This document shows positions 35,200-42,643 of a DNA stretch of 42,643 bases, one piece after another (positions within the stretch are counted from its first letter, which is position 1; each line of letters opens with the position of its first letter). Source of the DNA: Rhizobacter sp. (GTDB taxonomy: Bacteria; Pseudomonadota; Gammaproteobacteria; Burkholderiales; Burkholderiaceae_C); the NCBI GenBank assembly GCA_017986065.1, contig JAGNWJ010000001.1, forward strand, positions 13,404 to 56,046. Reading direction: 5' to 3'. The position numbers and the translations under genes were made by a program. The notes under the pieces were generated by a model. The model did no database searches. It saw nothing but the letters and a program-made list of their open reading frames with translations, and was not told where the DNA came from.

Positions 35200-36066
35200 A
35201 TGCAGTCCATTGCCCCCCAAGTCCCCTCCCCGAAGGCGGAGATCCGCCGCCTCGGCAAGGTGTTCAGCGGTGCTGCAGCCGGCACGCCGGCCGCGCTGCA
35301 GGACATCGACCTGTCGATCGAGGACAACGAATTCATCACGCTGGTGGGAGCCTCCGGCTGCGGCAAATCCACCTTGCTGCGGATCCTGGCCGGCCTCGAA
35401 CACCACACCTCGGGCGAGGTGATCTGCAACGGGCGCCCTGTCAGCGGGCCCGGGGCCGAGCGGGCCATGGTGTTCCAGCACTACAGCCTGTACCCGTGGC
35501 TGACGGTCATGGAGAACATCAAGTTCAGCCGAACGCTGCAGGTCAATCGCGAGAACCTGACCTCTTCGGATGTCGAGGCCGCATCGGGACGCGCCGAAGC
35601 GCTGCTGAACCTGATCGGGCTGGCCAAGGTCGCGAAGTCGTACCCGAGCCAGTTGTCGGGCGGCATGCAGCAACGCGTGGCGATCGCCCGTGCGCTGATG
35701 GGACGCCCGCAGGTGCTGCTGATGGACGAGCCCTTCGGCGCGCTCGATGCGCAGACCCGCGAAGTGATGCACGACCTGATCCTGCACATCCATCGCATCG
35801 AGAAGACCACCATCGTCTTCGTCACCCACGACGTGGACGAAGCCATCTACCTCGGCCAGCGCGTCGTGCTGATGGAGCCGCGCCCGGGTCGCATCCACAG
35901 CATCTACCCGGTGCCGCTGCCGGCGCGCCGCCAGCAGGACATGAAGCATGGCGCACCGTTCCGCGAACTGAAGGCCGAGATCCTGAAGCACATCCGCGAA
36001 AGCTCGGGCATGGCCACCGACCTCGACCTGCTGGAGCGTATTTCCCAGCAGGGGCAATCGCTGTGA
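35200..36066 (+). CDS. ABC transporter ATP-binding protein, SsuB/TauB type
   Basis: A 288-aa ATPase partner of the permease. Walker A is GASGCGKST, the Q-loop is MVFQHYSLYPW, the signature is LSGGMQQRVAIARAL, Walker B is VLLMDEPFGALD and the switch His is in FVTHDVDEA. The C-terminal 50 residues form a basic tail seen in urea-carboxylase-associated ATPases. The ATG at 35200 is 14 nt after the permease stop; the open frame upstream of it overlaps the permease out of register. Confidence 0.92.
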   Translation: MQSIAPQVPSPKAEIRRLGKVFSGAAAGTPAALQDIDLSIEDNEFITLVGASGCGKSTLLRILAGLEHHTSGEVICNGRPVSGPGAERAMVFQHYSLYPWLTVMENIKFSRTLQVNRENLTSSDVEAASGRAEALLNLIGLAKVAKSYPSQLSGGMQQRVAIARALMGRPQVLLMDEPFGALDAQTREVMHDLILHIHRIEKTTIVFVTHDVDEAIYLGQRVVLMEPRPGRIHSIYPVPLPARRQQDMKHGAPFRELKAEILKHIRESSGMATDLDLLERISQQGQSL

Positions 36067-36093
36067 CATCCGGAACCTGACGCCTGACGACCC

Positions 36094-36876
36094 ATGCAAA
36101 CCCATTTCAATTCGCTGTCCCCACTGGCCCGAGCGGCCGTGCCGGATCGATCGACGCCCTACGCGCAGGACCTCGTTCTGTGGGACGAGACCCTGCCCGG
36201 CGGCGCGCACTGGTCGGGCCTGCTGCGGCGCGGCAACACGCTGCGACTGATCGATGTCGAGGGCCGCGCCAACGTCTCGGCGCTGTTCTTCAACCAGGAA
36301 GAAAAGACCGAGCGCTACAACATGCCCGATACGCTCAAGGCGCAGCACACCGCGCATCTCACGCGCGGGCATGCGCTGTATTCGGACATGGGCCGGGTGC
36401 TGTGCTCGATTCCCGACGACAGTTGCGGCTGGCACGACACCGTCTGCGGCGTGATCGATGCGGACACCCTGCGTCGGCGCTACGGAGAGGCCAGCTACCA
36501 GCAACGCCGCAACGACATGCACCGCAACGGTCAGGACGGCTTGCTGGTCGAACTGGGCAAGTGGGGAATGGACCGGCGCGACCTGGTCGCCAACGTCAAT
36601 TTCTTCAGCAAGGCCGTCGCCGACGAGACCGGCCGTCTGCACTTCGACACCGCGCACCGCGCACCCGGACAGCACGTCGACGTGCGCTTCGAGATGAACG
36701 TGCTGGTCATCCTTTCGGCCGCGCCTCACCCGCTTGATCCCGCGACATCCTATGCGCCGACACCCGTGCAGCTGACCGCCTGGCGCTCAGGCACCGCGGG
36801 TGCCGACGATGTCTGCCGTCTCCATTGCCCCGAGAACGGCCGGGGCTACATCAACACCGAAAGGTGGTTCCTGTGA
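36094..36876 (+). CDS. DUF1989 protein, carboxyguanidine deiminase subunit (urea carboxylase-associated protein 2 type)
   Basis: A 260-aa protein of the 'urea carboxylase-associated' family. Two such paralogues (CgdA/CgdB) have been described as a heteromeric deiminase that turns carboxyguanidine into allophanate and ammonia. Features include [25 protein letters not shown] with the likely metal-binding His/Cys, [13 protein letters not shown] and [13 protein letters not shown]. The assignment to one subunit rather than the other is not certain. It overlaps the next gene by 1 nt (TGATG). Confidence 0.85.
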   Translation: MQTHFNSLSPLARAAVPDRSTPYAQDLVLWDETLPGGAHWSGLLRRGNTLRLIDVEGRANVSALFFNQEEKTERYNMPDTLKAQHTAHLTRGHALYSDMGRVLCSIPDDSCGWHDTVCGVIDADTLRRRYGEASYQQRRNDMHRNGQDGLLVELGKWGMDRRDLVANVNFFSKAVADETGRLHFDTAHRAPGQHVDVRFEMNVLVILSAAPHPLDPATSYAPTPVQLTAWRSGTAGADDVCRLHCPENGRGYINTERWFL

Positions 36877-37550
36877 TGGCCGCCACCGTGGAAAGCCCGC
36901 TGCTCCCTGCCGATGCGGTGATCGACGAGATCTGCCTCGCCGGCGACCCCTGGGCGAAGGTGGTGAAGAAGGGCCAGACCTTGCGCATCGTCGATATCGA
37001 GGGCAACCAGGCCGTCGACACGATCTTCTACAGCGCCGCCGACGTCGGCGAGCGATACAGCCTGACCCACACGATCCAGGCCCAGGGGGCGCTGTACCTG
37101 ACCGTGGGCTCGGTGCTGATGTCGAGCGAGGCGAGGCCCATGCTCACCGTCACGGCCGACACCTGCGGCCGCCACGACACGCTGGGCGGAGCCTGCGCCT
37201 GCGAGAGCAACACGGTTCGCTATGCGCTCGAGAAGCGCTACATGCACAGCTGCCGCGACAGCTTCATGCTCGCGCTGGCCCGGATCGATTCGGGCAGCGA
37301 ATCCACCGCAGGCATCCCACGACTGACCAAGCGCGACGTGGTCTCGAACATCAACTTCTTCATGAACGTGCCGGTCACGCCCGAGGGGAAACTGACCTTC
37401 GAGGACGGCATCTCCGCGCCAGGCAAGTACGTGGAGATGCGCGCCGAGATGGATGTGGTCGTGCTCGTGTCGAACTGCCCGCAGCTGAACAACCCGTGCA
37501 ACGGCTACAACCCGACTCCCGTGCGCTTCCTGGTGTGGGACCCGTCCTGA
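36876..37550 (+). CDS. DUF1989 protein, carboxyguanidine deiminase subunit (urea carboxylase-associated protein 1 type)
   Basis: A 224-aa paralogue of the preceding protein. Shared blocks are [31 protein letters not shown] with putative metal-binding His and Cys, [15 protein letters not shown] and [24 protein letters not shown] matches [10 protein letters not shown] in the partner, as expected for a heteromer. The ATG at 36876 overlaps the previous stop, so equal production is likely. Together the two would convert carboxylated guanidine to allophanate. Confidence 0.86.
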   Translation: MAATVESPLLPADAVIDEICLAGDPWAKVVKKGQTLRIVDIEGNQAVDTIFYSAADVGERYSLTHTIQAQGALYLTVGSVLMSSEARPMLTVTADTCGRHDTLGGACACESNTVRYALEKRYMHSCRDSFMLALARIDSGSESTAGIPRLTKRDVVSNINFFMNVPVTPEGKLTFEDGISAPGKYVEMRAEMDVVVLVSNCPQLNNPCNGYNPTPVRFLVWDPS

Positions 37551-37624
37551 AAGCCAAGCATCGCCGGACGACCGGCGATTGCATTCACAGAACGCAGGAC
37601 GACCTGCATTCCGTCTGAGCCACC

Positions 37625-40600
37625 ATGTTCGACAAGGTACTGATAGCCAACCGCGGCGCCATTGCCTGCCGCATCATCCGCACGCTGCGCCGCCTCGGCG
37701 TGGGCTCGGTCGCGGTCTATTCCGAAGCCGACGCCGGCGCACTGCACGTGTCCATGGCCGACGAGTCCGTGTGCATCGGCCCGGCGCCGGTGGCGTCGAG
37801 TTACCTCGACGGCGCGCGCATCATCGAGGCAGCCCTGGCCACCGGAGCGAAGGCGATCCACCCTGGCTACGGTTTCCTGTCCGAGAACGCCGGGTTCGTC
37901 GAGGCCTGCGAGGCCGCCGGCCTGGTCTTCCTCGGGCCCGCGCCGCAGCAGATGCGCCTGTTCGGCCTGAAGCACACCGCGCGCGCGCTGGCCACAGACA
38001 GTGGTGTTCCGCTGCTGCCCGGAACCGGCCTGCTGTCCGATCTGGGCGAGGCGCTGGCCCGCGCCGAGCAGATCGGCTACCCGGTGATGCTCAAGAGCAG
38101 CGCCGGGGGCGGCGGCATCGGCATGCAGATGTGCGCGGGCGCAGAGGAGCTGCGCTCGGCCTTCGATACCGTGAGGCGACTGGCGCAGAGCAATTTCTCG
38201 GATGCCGGCGTCTTCATCGAGCGCTACATCACCGACGCGCGACACATCGAGGTGCAGGTGTTCGGCGACGGCGCGGGGCAGGTGCTAGCGCTGGGCGATC
38301 GGGACTGTTCGCTGCAGCGACGCAACCAGAAGGTCGTCGAGGAAGCCCCGGCGCCGCACCTGCGGCCGGAGGTGCGCGCCGCACTGCACGCCACGGCCCG
38401 CCGACTGGCTCAGGCAGCCCATTACCGATCGGCTGGCACGGTCGAGTTCGTCGTCGATGCGAGCACGCAGGACTTCTACTTCCTCGAGGTGAATGCGCGA
38501 CTGCAGGTCGAGCACGGCGTCACCGAAGCGGTCACCGGCATCGACATCGTCGAATGGATGGTCCGGCTCGGTGCAGGCGAGATGCCTGCGCTCGACAGCC
38601 TGCGCGTCACGCAGACCGGCCATGCGGTGCAGGCACGCCTGTATGCCGAAGACCCCTACAAGAACTTCCAGCCGGCCACTGGCGTGCTGACTCGGGTGGA
38701 GTTTCCCGCTGACCTGCGGGTCGACACCTGGATCGAACGCGGCACCGAAGTCACCGCCTACTACGACCCGATGCTGGCCAAGCTGATCGCGCACGGCAGC
38801 GACCGTGCAGACGCGATCGCGAAGCTGTCGAAGGGGCTGGCCGTCACGCATGTGGACGGGCTGGAATCGAACCTCGAGTACCTGCGCGCCGTGATGTCGT
38901 TTGCGCCGTTCGCGGACGGCATGCACACGACCCGCAGCCTGGCCAGCTTCAGCGCCCCGAGTCGCGCCTTCGACGTGCTCAGCCCCGGCGTGCAGACCTC
39001 GGTGCAGGACTGGCCCGGTCGACTCGGCTACTGGGATGTCGGCGTGCCACCGTCCGGACCGATGGATCCGCTGGCGTTGCGGCTGGCGAACCGGCTGCTC
39101 GGCAATGAGCAAGGCGCCGCCGGCCTGGAGATCACCGTCGCCGGCCCCTCCCTGCGCTTCAGGTGCCCGGCCGTCGTCGCGGTCTGCGGCGCGCCGATCG
39201 AGTTGTCCCTGGATGGAAAGGCCATCCCGATGGGTCGCGCGGTGACGGTCGAGGCCGGTCAGAACCTGCGCATCGGTCGCGTCGGCCAGAGCGGTGCGGC
39301 GGGCTGTCGTGCCTACCTGGCGGTGGCGGGCGGCATCGACGTGCCCGAATATCTGGGCAGCGGATCGACCTTCACGCTCGGCCAGTTCGGCGGGCACGGC
39401 GGGCGCGTGCTGCGCGGCGGCGACGTGCTGCATCTGGGACAACCAGTATCGGCAACCCCGGCGCCGATCAGCGCCGATCAGGCGGCGATGCTGACGCCGG
39501 CCTGCGGCACCCACTGGGACATCGGCGTGCTGATCGGCCCGCATGCCGCGCCCGACTTCTTCACGCCCGACGACGTCGCCACCTTCTTCGCGACGGACTG
39601 GCAGGTGCACTACAACTCGAGCCGCACCGGCGTCAGGCTGATCGGCCCGAAGCCGACCTGGGCGCGCAGCGACGGCGGCGAGGCCGGGTTGCACCCGTCG
39701 AACATCCACGACAACGCGTACGCGATCGGCGCGATCGACTTCACCGGCGACATGCCGGTGATCCTCGGCCCGGACGGCCCGAGCCTCGGTGGGTTCGTCT
39801 GCCCGGCCACCGTGGTGCAGGCCGAGCTGTGGAAGCTCGGCCAGCTGTCGCCGGGCAACACCGTGCGCTTCAAGCCGCTGACGCTGGCCGAGGCACGTGC
39901 GCTGGCCGCCGCGCAGGACGCGGTGCTGTCGGCAACCGCCCCCCTTGCGAACACCGCGCCCGCCGCTGCGCCGACTTCTCGCACATTGCTGGCCGATGCC
40001 GCGGTGCTGCATCACCGGGCCGCCAGGGACGACGGCATCGAGATCGTGTACCGCCGCGCGGGCGACGCCTACGTGCTGATCGAGTTCGGCGAACTGAAGC
40101 TCGACCTGACCCTGCGCTTTCACGTCCACGCGCTGATGCAGTTGCTCGAGTCGTGGTGCAACGAGGGCAGGCTGGCCGGGGTCATCGACCTGACACCGGG
40201 CATCCGTTCGCTGCAGGTGCACTACGACCCGTCGCGCATCGCGCTGGCCACCCTGATGGACGCGCTGCTCGACGCACAGGACGGCGTGCCGGCGACCGCC
40301 GACATCGAGGTACCCAGCCGCACCGTGTGGCTGCCGCTGTCCTGGGACGACGCGGCGACGCGGCTGGCGATCGAGAAGTACATGCAGTCGGTGCGGGCGG
40401 ACGCGCCCTGGTGTCCGAGCAACATCGAGTTCATACGACGCATCAACGGGCTGGACGATATCCAGGCCGTGTACGACACGGTGTTCGAGGCGAGCTACAT
40501 GGTGCTCGGCCTGGGCGACGTCTACCTTGGCGCGCCGGTGGCCACCCCCCTCGATCCGCGGCACCGGCTCGTCACCACCAAGTACAACCCGGCCCGCACC

Positions 40601-41266
40601 TGGACCCCGGAGAACGCGGTCGGTATCGGAGGTGCCTACCTGTGCGTCTACGGCATGGAAGGCCCGGGCGGCTACCAGTTCGTCGGCCGCACGGTGCAGA
40701 TGTGGAACCGCTGGAAGAGCACTTCGGAGTTCGAGCCCGGCAAGCCCTGGCTGCTGCGGTTCTTCGACCAGTTGCGGTTCTATCCGGTCAGCGCCGACGA
40801 GTTGCTGAAACTGCGCTCGGATTTCGTCGCGGGCCGCGCCGGCCTGCGCATCGAGGACGGCACGTTCAGGCTGGCCGACTACCAGCGATACCTGGTGGAG
40901 AACGGCGCAGCGATCAGCGCGTTCAAGACCCGCCAGCAGGCCGCCTTCGAAGCCGAACGCGAACGCTGGCGGGCCGCCGGCGTCGCCGAGACGGTGGAAG
41001 AGACCGTCGATGCCGATCTCGACGCACGCGCCGCCGCGGCCAGTGCGTTCGATGGCGAAGTGATCACCTCCGAAGTGTCGGGTGGCGTCTGGTCGGTGCT
41101 CGCCGCCAAGGGCAGTGCGGTGCAGGCCGGCGACACCTTGCTCGTCGTGGAGTCGATGAAGATGGAGATCACCGTGCTCGCGCCGCGCGCCGGCGTGGTG
41201 CACGAAGTGCTTTGCTCGGAGGGACAGCCGGTCACCGCCGGACAACCGCTGGTCCTGCTGCGCTGA
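37625..41266 (+). CDS. Biotin-dependent guanidine carboxylase ('urea carboxylase' family)
   Basis: A 1213-aa multidomain enzyme that carboxylates guanidine (or urea) with ATP and bicarbonate. Domains in order: biotin carboxylase (1-445; [50 protein letters not shown]), carboxyltransferase half AHS2/PxpC-like (about 455-760; [19 protein letters not shown]), half AHS1/PxpB-like (about 810-1010; [22 protein letters not shown]), a C-terminal linker and a biotinyl domain with K1179 in VESMKMEI. Urea and guanidine carboxylases look alike; the guanidine-I riboswitch and the DUF1989 pair point to guanidine. Seventy-four nt separate it from the previous gene. Confidence 0.9.
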   Translation: MFDKVLIANRGAIACRIIRTLRRLGVGSVAVYSEADAGALHVSMADESVCIGPAPVASSYLDGARIIEAALATGAKAIHPGYGFLSENAGFVEACEAAGLVFLGPAPQQMRLFGLKHTARALATDSGVPLLPGTGLLSDLGEALARAEQIGYPVMLKSSAGGGGIGMQMCAGAEELRSAFDTVRRLAQSNFSDAGVFIERYITDARHIEVQVFGDGAGQVLALGDRDCSLQRRNQKVVEEAPAPHLRPEVRAALHATARRLAQAAHYRSAGTVEFVVDASTQDFYFLEVNARLQVEHGVTEAVTGIDIVEWMVRLGAGEMPALDSLRVTQTGHAVQARLYAEDPYKNFQPATGVLTRVEFPADLRVDTWIERGTEVTAYYDPMLAKLIAHGSDRADAIAKLSKGLAVTHVDGLESNLEYLRAVMSFAPFADGMHTTRSLASFSAPSRAFDVLSPGVQTSVQDWPGRLGYWDVGVPPSGPMDPLALRLANRLLGNEQGAAGLEITVAGPSLRFRCPAVVAVCGAPIELSLDGKAIPMGRAVTVEAGQNLRIGRVGQSGAAGCRAYLAVAGGIDVPEYLGSGSTFTLGQFGGHGGRVLRGGDVLHLGQPVSATPAPISADQAAMLTPACGTHWDIGVLIGPHAAPDFFTPDDVATFFATDWQVHYNSSRTGVRLIGPKPTWARSDGGEAGLHPSNIHDNAYAIGAIDFTGDMPVILGPDGPSLGGFVCPATVVQAELWKLGQLSPGNTVRFKPLTLAEARALAAAQDAVLSATAPLANTAPAAAPTSRTLLADAAVLHHRAARDDGIEIVYRRAGDAYVLIEFGELKLDLTLRFHVHALMQLLESWCNEGRLAGVIDLTPGIRSLQVHYDPSRIALATLMDALLDAQDGVPATADIEVPSRTVWLPLSWDDAATRLAIEKYMQSVRADAPWCPSNIEFIRRINGLDDIQAVYDTVFEASYMVLGLGDVYLGAPVATPLDPRHRLVTTKYNPARTWTPENAVGIGGAYLCVYGMEGPGGYQFVGRTVQMWNRWKSTSEFEPGKPWLLRFFDQLRFYPVSADELLKLRSDFVAGRAGLRIEDGTFRLADYQRYLVENGAAISAFKTRQQAAFEAERERWRAAGVAETVEETVDADLDARAAAASAFDGEVITSEVSGGVWSVLAAKGSAVQAGDTLLVVESMKMEITVLAPRAGVVHEVLCSEGQPVTAGQPLVLLR

Positions 41267-41289
41267 CACCGTTACCGAAGGACCGCCCG

Positions 41290-42643
41290 ATGCGACCCGA
41301 CCTGTCCCTGCCTGCGCTGCGCACGCGCTACCTGAGCGGCGAGCTGACGCCCACCCGGCTCGTCACCGAGCTGCACGCCCGGATCGATGCCGAGGAGGCG
41401 GCCCTGCCGCGCAACGTCTGGATCCATCGCCTCGGTCTCGAGGCGCTGATGCGATATGCCAGCGCGCTCGAAGGCCGTGATCCGGCCACGCTACCGCTGT
41501 ACGGCATTCCGTTCGCCATCAAGGACAACATCGATCTGGCGGGTGTGCCGACCACCGCCGCCTGTCCGGCCTTCGCCTACACGCCGCAACGCAGCGCGAC
41601 GGTGGTCCAGCGGCTGATCGACGCGGGTGCGATCCCGGTGGGCAAGACCAACCTCGACCAGTTCGCGACCGGTCTGGTCGGCGTGCGTTCGCCCTACGGG
41701 GCCTGCAGAAACTCGATCGATCCGGCCTTCGTGTCCGGCGGCTCGTCGTCTGGGTCTGCCGTTTCGGTGGCACTGGGTCTCGCGAGCTTTTCCCTCGGCA
41801 CCGACACGGCAGGTTCGGGTCGCGTGCCGGCTGCGTTCAACAACCTGATCGGGCTGAAGCCCAGCCTGGGGCGCATCCCGACCACCGGCGTCGTCCCGGC
41901 CTGTCGCACGCTCGACGTGGTCTCGGTGTTCGCGCTGACGGCCGCCGATGCGGCGACGGTGCTGGCCTCGGCGCAGGGACCCGATGCGCAGGACGCGTAT
42001 TCGCGCACGATGCCGCCGCACGGCCGCAACTTCGGCGCGACGTCGTTCCGCTTCGGTGTGCCGCGGGCGCAGGACCTGGTCTTCTACGGCAACGACAGCG
42101 GGGCTGCTCAATTCGCACAGGCGATCCAGCACCTGCGCGCGCTGGGCGGCGTGCCGATCGAGATCGATCTGACGTCCTTCCGCGACGTCGCCAGGCTGCT
42201 GTACGAGGGCCCGTGGGTGGCCGAGCGTTACGCGGCGATCCGTGCCTTCATCGAAGCACAACCCGAGGCCCTGCACCCGGTGACTCGCGCAATCACCGAA
42301 GCGGGCGGCCGGCTGACCGCAGCGGACACCTTCTCGGCGCTTTACCGGCTGAAGGAACTGCAGCACACCACCCTGGCGGCCTGGGGCGACATCGACTGCC
42401 TGGTCGTCCCCACGGCGCCGACGATCCACACCATCGCCGCCGTCGAGGCCGATCCGATCGCGCTGAACTCGCAGCTCGGCCACTACACCAACTTCGTCAA
42501 TCTGCTCGACCTGTCGGCCGTCGCGGTGCCGGGCGGCTTCGCCGACGAGGGCCCGGCCCGCGGCCTGCCGCACGGCGTCACGCTGATCGGGCGCTGCGGG
42601 GCAGACCTGCCGCTGCTGACGCTGGCATCGCGGCTGCACGCGC
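41290..42643 (+). CDS. atzF: Allophanate hydrolase, partial at window edge
   Basis: Amidase-signature enzyme that splits allophanate to ammonia and CO2, ending the guanidine pathway. The 451 codons seen carry K78 in GIPFAIKDNID, the Ser-rich loop VSGGSSSGSA (cis-Ser near S153) and nucleophile S176 in GTDTAGSGRVPA. The reading frame is still open at 42643, and the usual C-terminal domain of about 100-150 residues lies outside. The start is 23 nt after the carboxylase stop. Confidence 0.92.
   Translation, partial: MRPDLSLPALRTRYLSGELTPTRLVTELHARIDAEEAALPRNVWIHRLGLEALMRYASALEGRDPATLPLYGIPFAIKDNIDLAGVPTTAACPAFAYTPQRSATVVQRLIDAGAIPVGKTNLDQFATGLVGVRSPYGACRNSIDPAFVSGGSSSGSAVSVALGLASFSLGTDTAGSGRVPAAFNNLIGLKPSLGRIPTTGVVPACRTLDVVSVFALTAADAATVLASAQGPDAQDAYSRTMPPHGRNFGATSFRFGVPRAQDLVFYGNDSGAAQFAQAIQHLRALGGVPIEIDLTSFRDVARLLYEGPWVAERYAAIRAFIEAQPEALHPVTRAITEAGGRLTAADTFSALYRLKELQHTTLAAWGDIDCLVVPTAPTIHTIAAVEADPIALNSQLGHYTNFVNLLDLSAVAVPGGFADEGPARGLPHGVTLIGRCGADLPLLTLASRLHA

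Noticed and set aside
35038..36729. A 563-codon frame antisense to the ABC and DUF1989 genes
   Set aside because: It spans three recognised genes on the other strand and has no recognisable motif.
38285..41269. A 994-codon open frame antisense to the carboxylase gene
   Set aside because: Arg/His/Gln-rich translation without domains, a mirror of GC-rich codon bias on the opposite strand of a clear multidomain gene.

Overview
The window is high-GC proteobacterial DNA. Its gene set suggests a facultatively methylotrophic and autotrophic betaproteobacterium of the order Burkholderiales (Rubrivivax/Methylibium-like). That placement is inferred from gene content and gene order, not from a marker gene. 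No rRNA, tRNA, CRISPR array or intact insertion sequence was seen.

Region 1 (1-10602, + strand) is a methanol-oxidation island. It starts with a lanthanide-type PQQ methanol dehydrogenase (xoxF), its cytochrome c (xoxG) and the periplasmic binding-like protein xoxJ. These are followed by nine exported or periplasmic proteins: a trypsin-like protease fused to TPRs, two secreted proteins of unknown function, a canonical metallo-beta-lactamase-fold hydrolase, a YVTN beta-propeller, an MxaD/SRPBCC-like protein, a second metallo-beta-lactamase-fold lipoprotein whose metal motif is degenerate, a SoxYZ-like fused carrier, and a CPYC thioredoxin-fold protein. This resembles the poorly characterised 'quinoprotein relay' neighbourhood and is the best candidate here for an undescribed system.

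Region 2 (10664-14670, - strand) is pqqA-[hairpin]-pqqB-pqqC-pqqD-pqqE-fae. It makes the PQQ cofactor for XoxF and, through Fae, captures the formaldehyde product onto tetrahydromethanopterin. Divergent from pqqA (14850-17861, + strand) are an S33 prolyl aminopeptidase and a NarL-type two-component system. A small membrane protein follows.

Region 3 (18245-26307, - strand) is a Calvin-cycle operon, cbbL-cbbS-cbbX-cbbY-rpe-gph-fbp-cbbP, with red-type form I Rubisco and its CbbX activase. A zinc-ribbon/receiver protein lies downstream and a divergent cbbR is at its head. XoxF, PQQ and Fae could oxidise methanol to CO2 and the CBB cycle could re-fix it, so the window looks like the core of an autotrophic methylotroph.

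Region 4 (27387-33668) is mixed: an EptA-like phosphoethanolamine transferase, glutaryl-CoA dehydrogenase, ferredoxin-NADP reductase, an SDR coupled to a small CxxC protein, and a membrane acyltransferase with atypical codon use.

Region 5 (33669-42643, + strand) is a nitrogen-acquisition operon. A probable sigma-54 promoter and a clear guanidine-I (ykkC) riboswitch precede an ABC permease and ATPase, two DUF1989 proteins (carboxyguanidine deiminase type), a biotin-dependent 'urea' carboxylase best read as guanidine carboxylase, and allophanate hydrolase, which is cut by the window edge. The substrate-binding protein usually found in such clusters is missing. The gap upstream holds what may be a decayed transposase.
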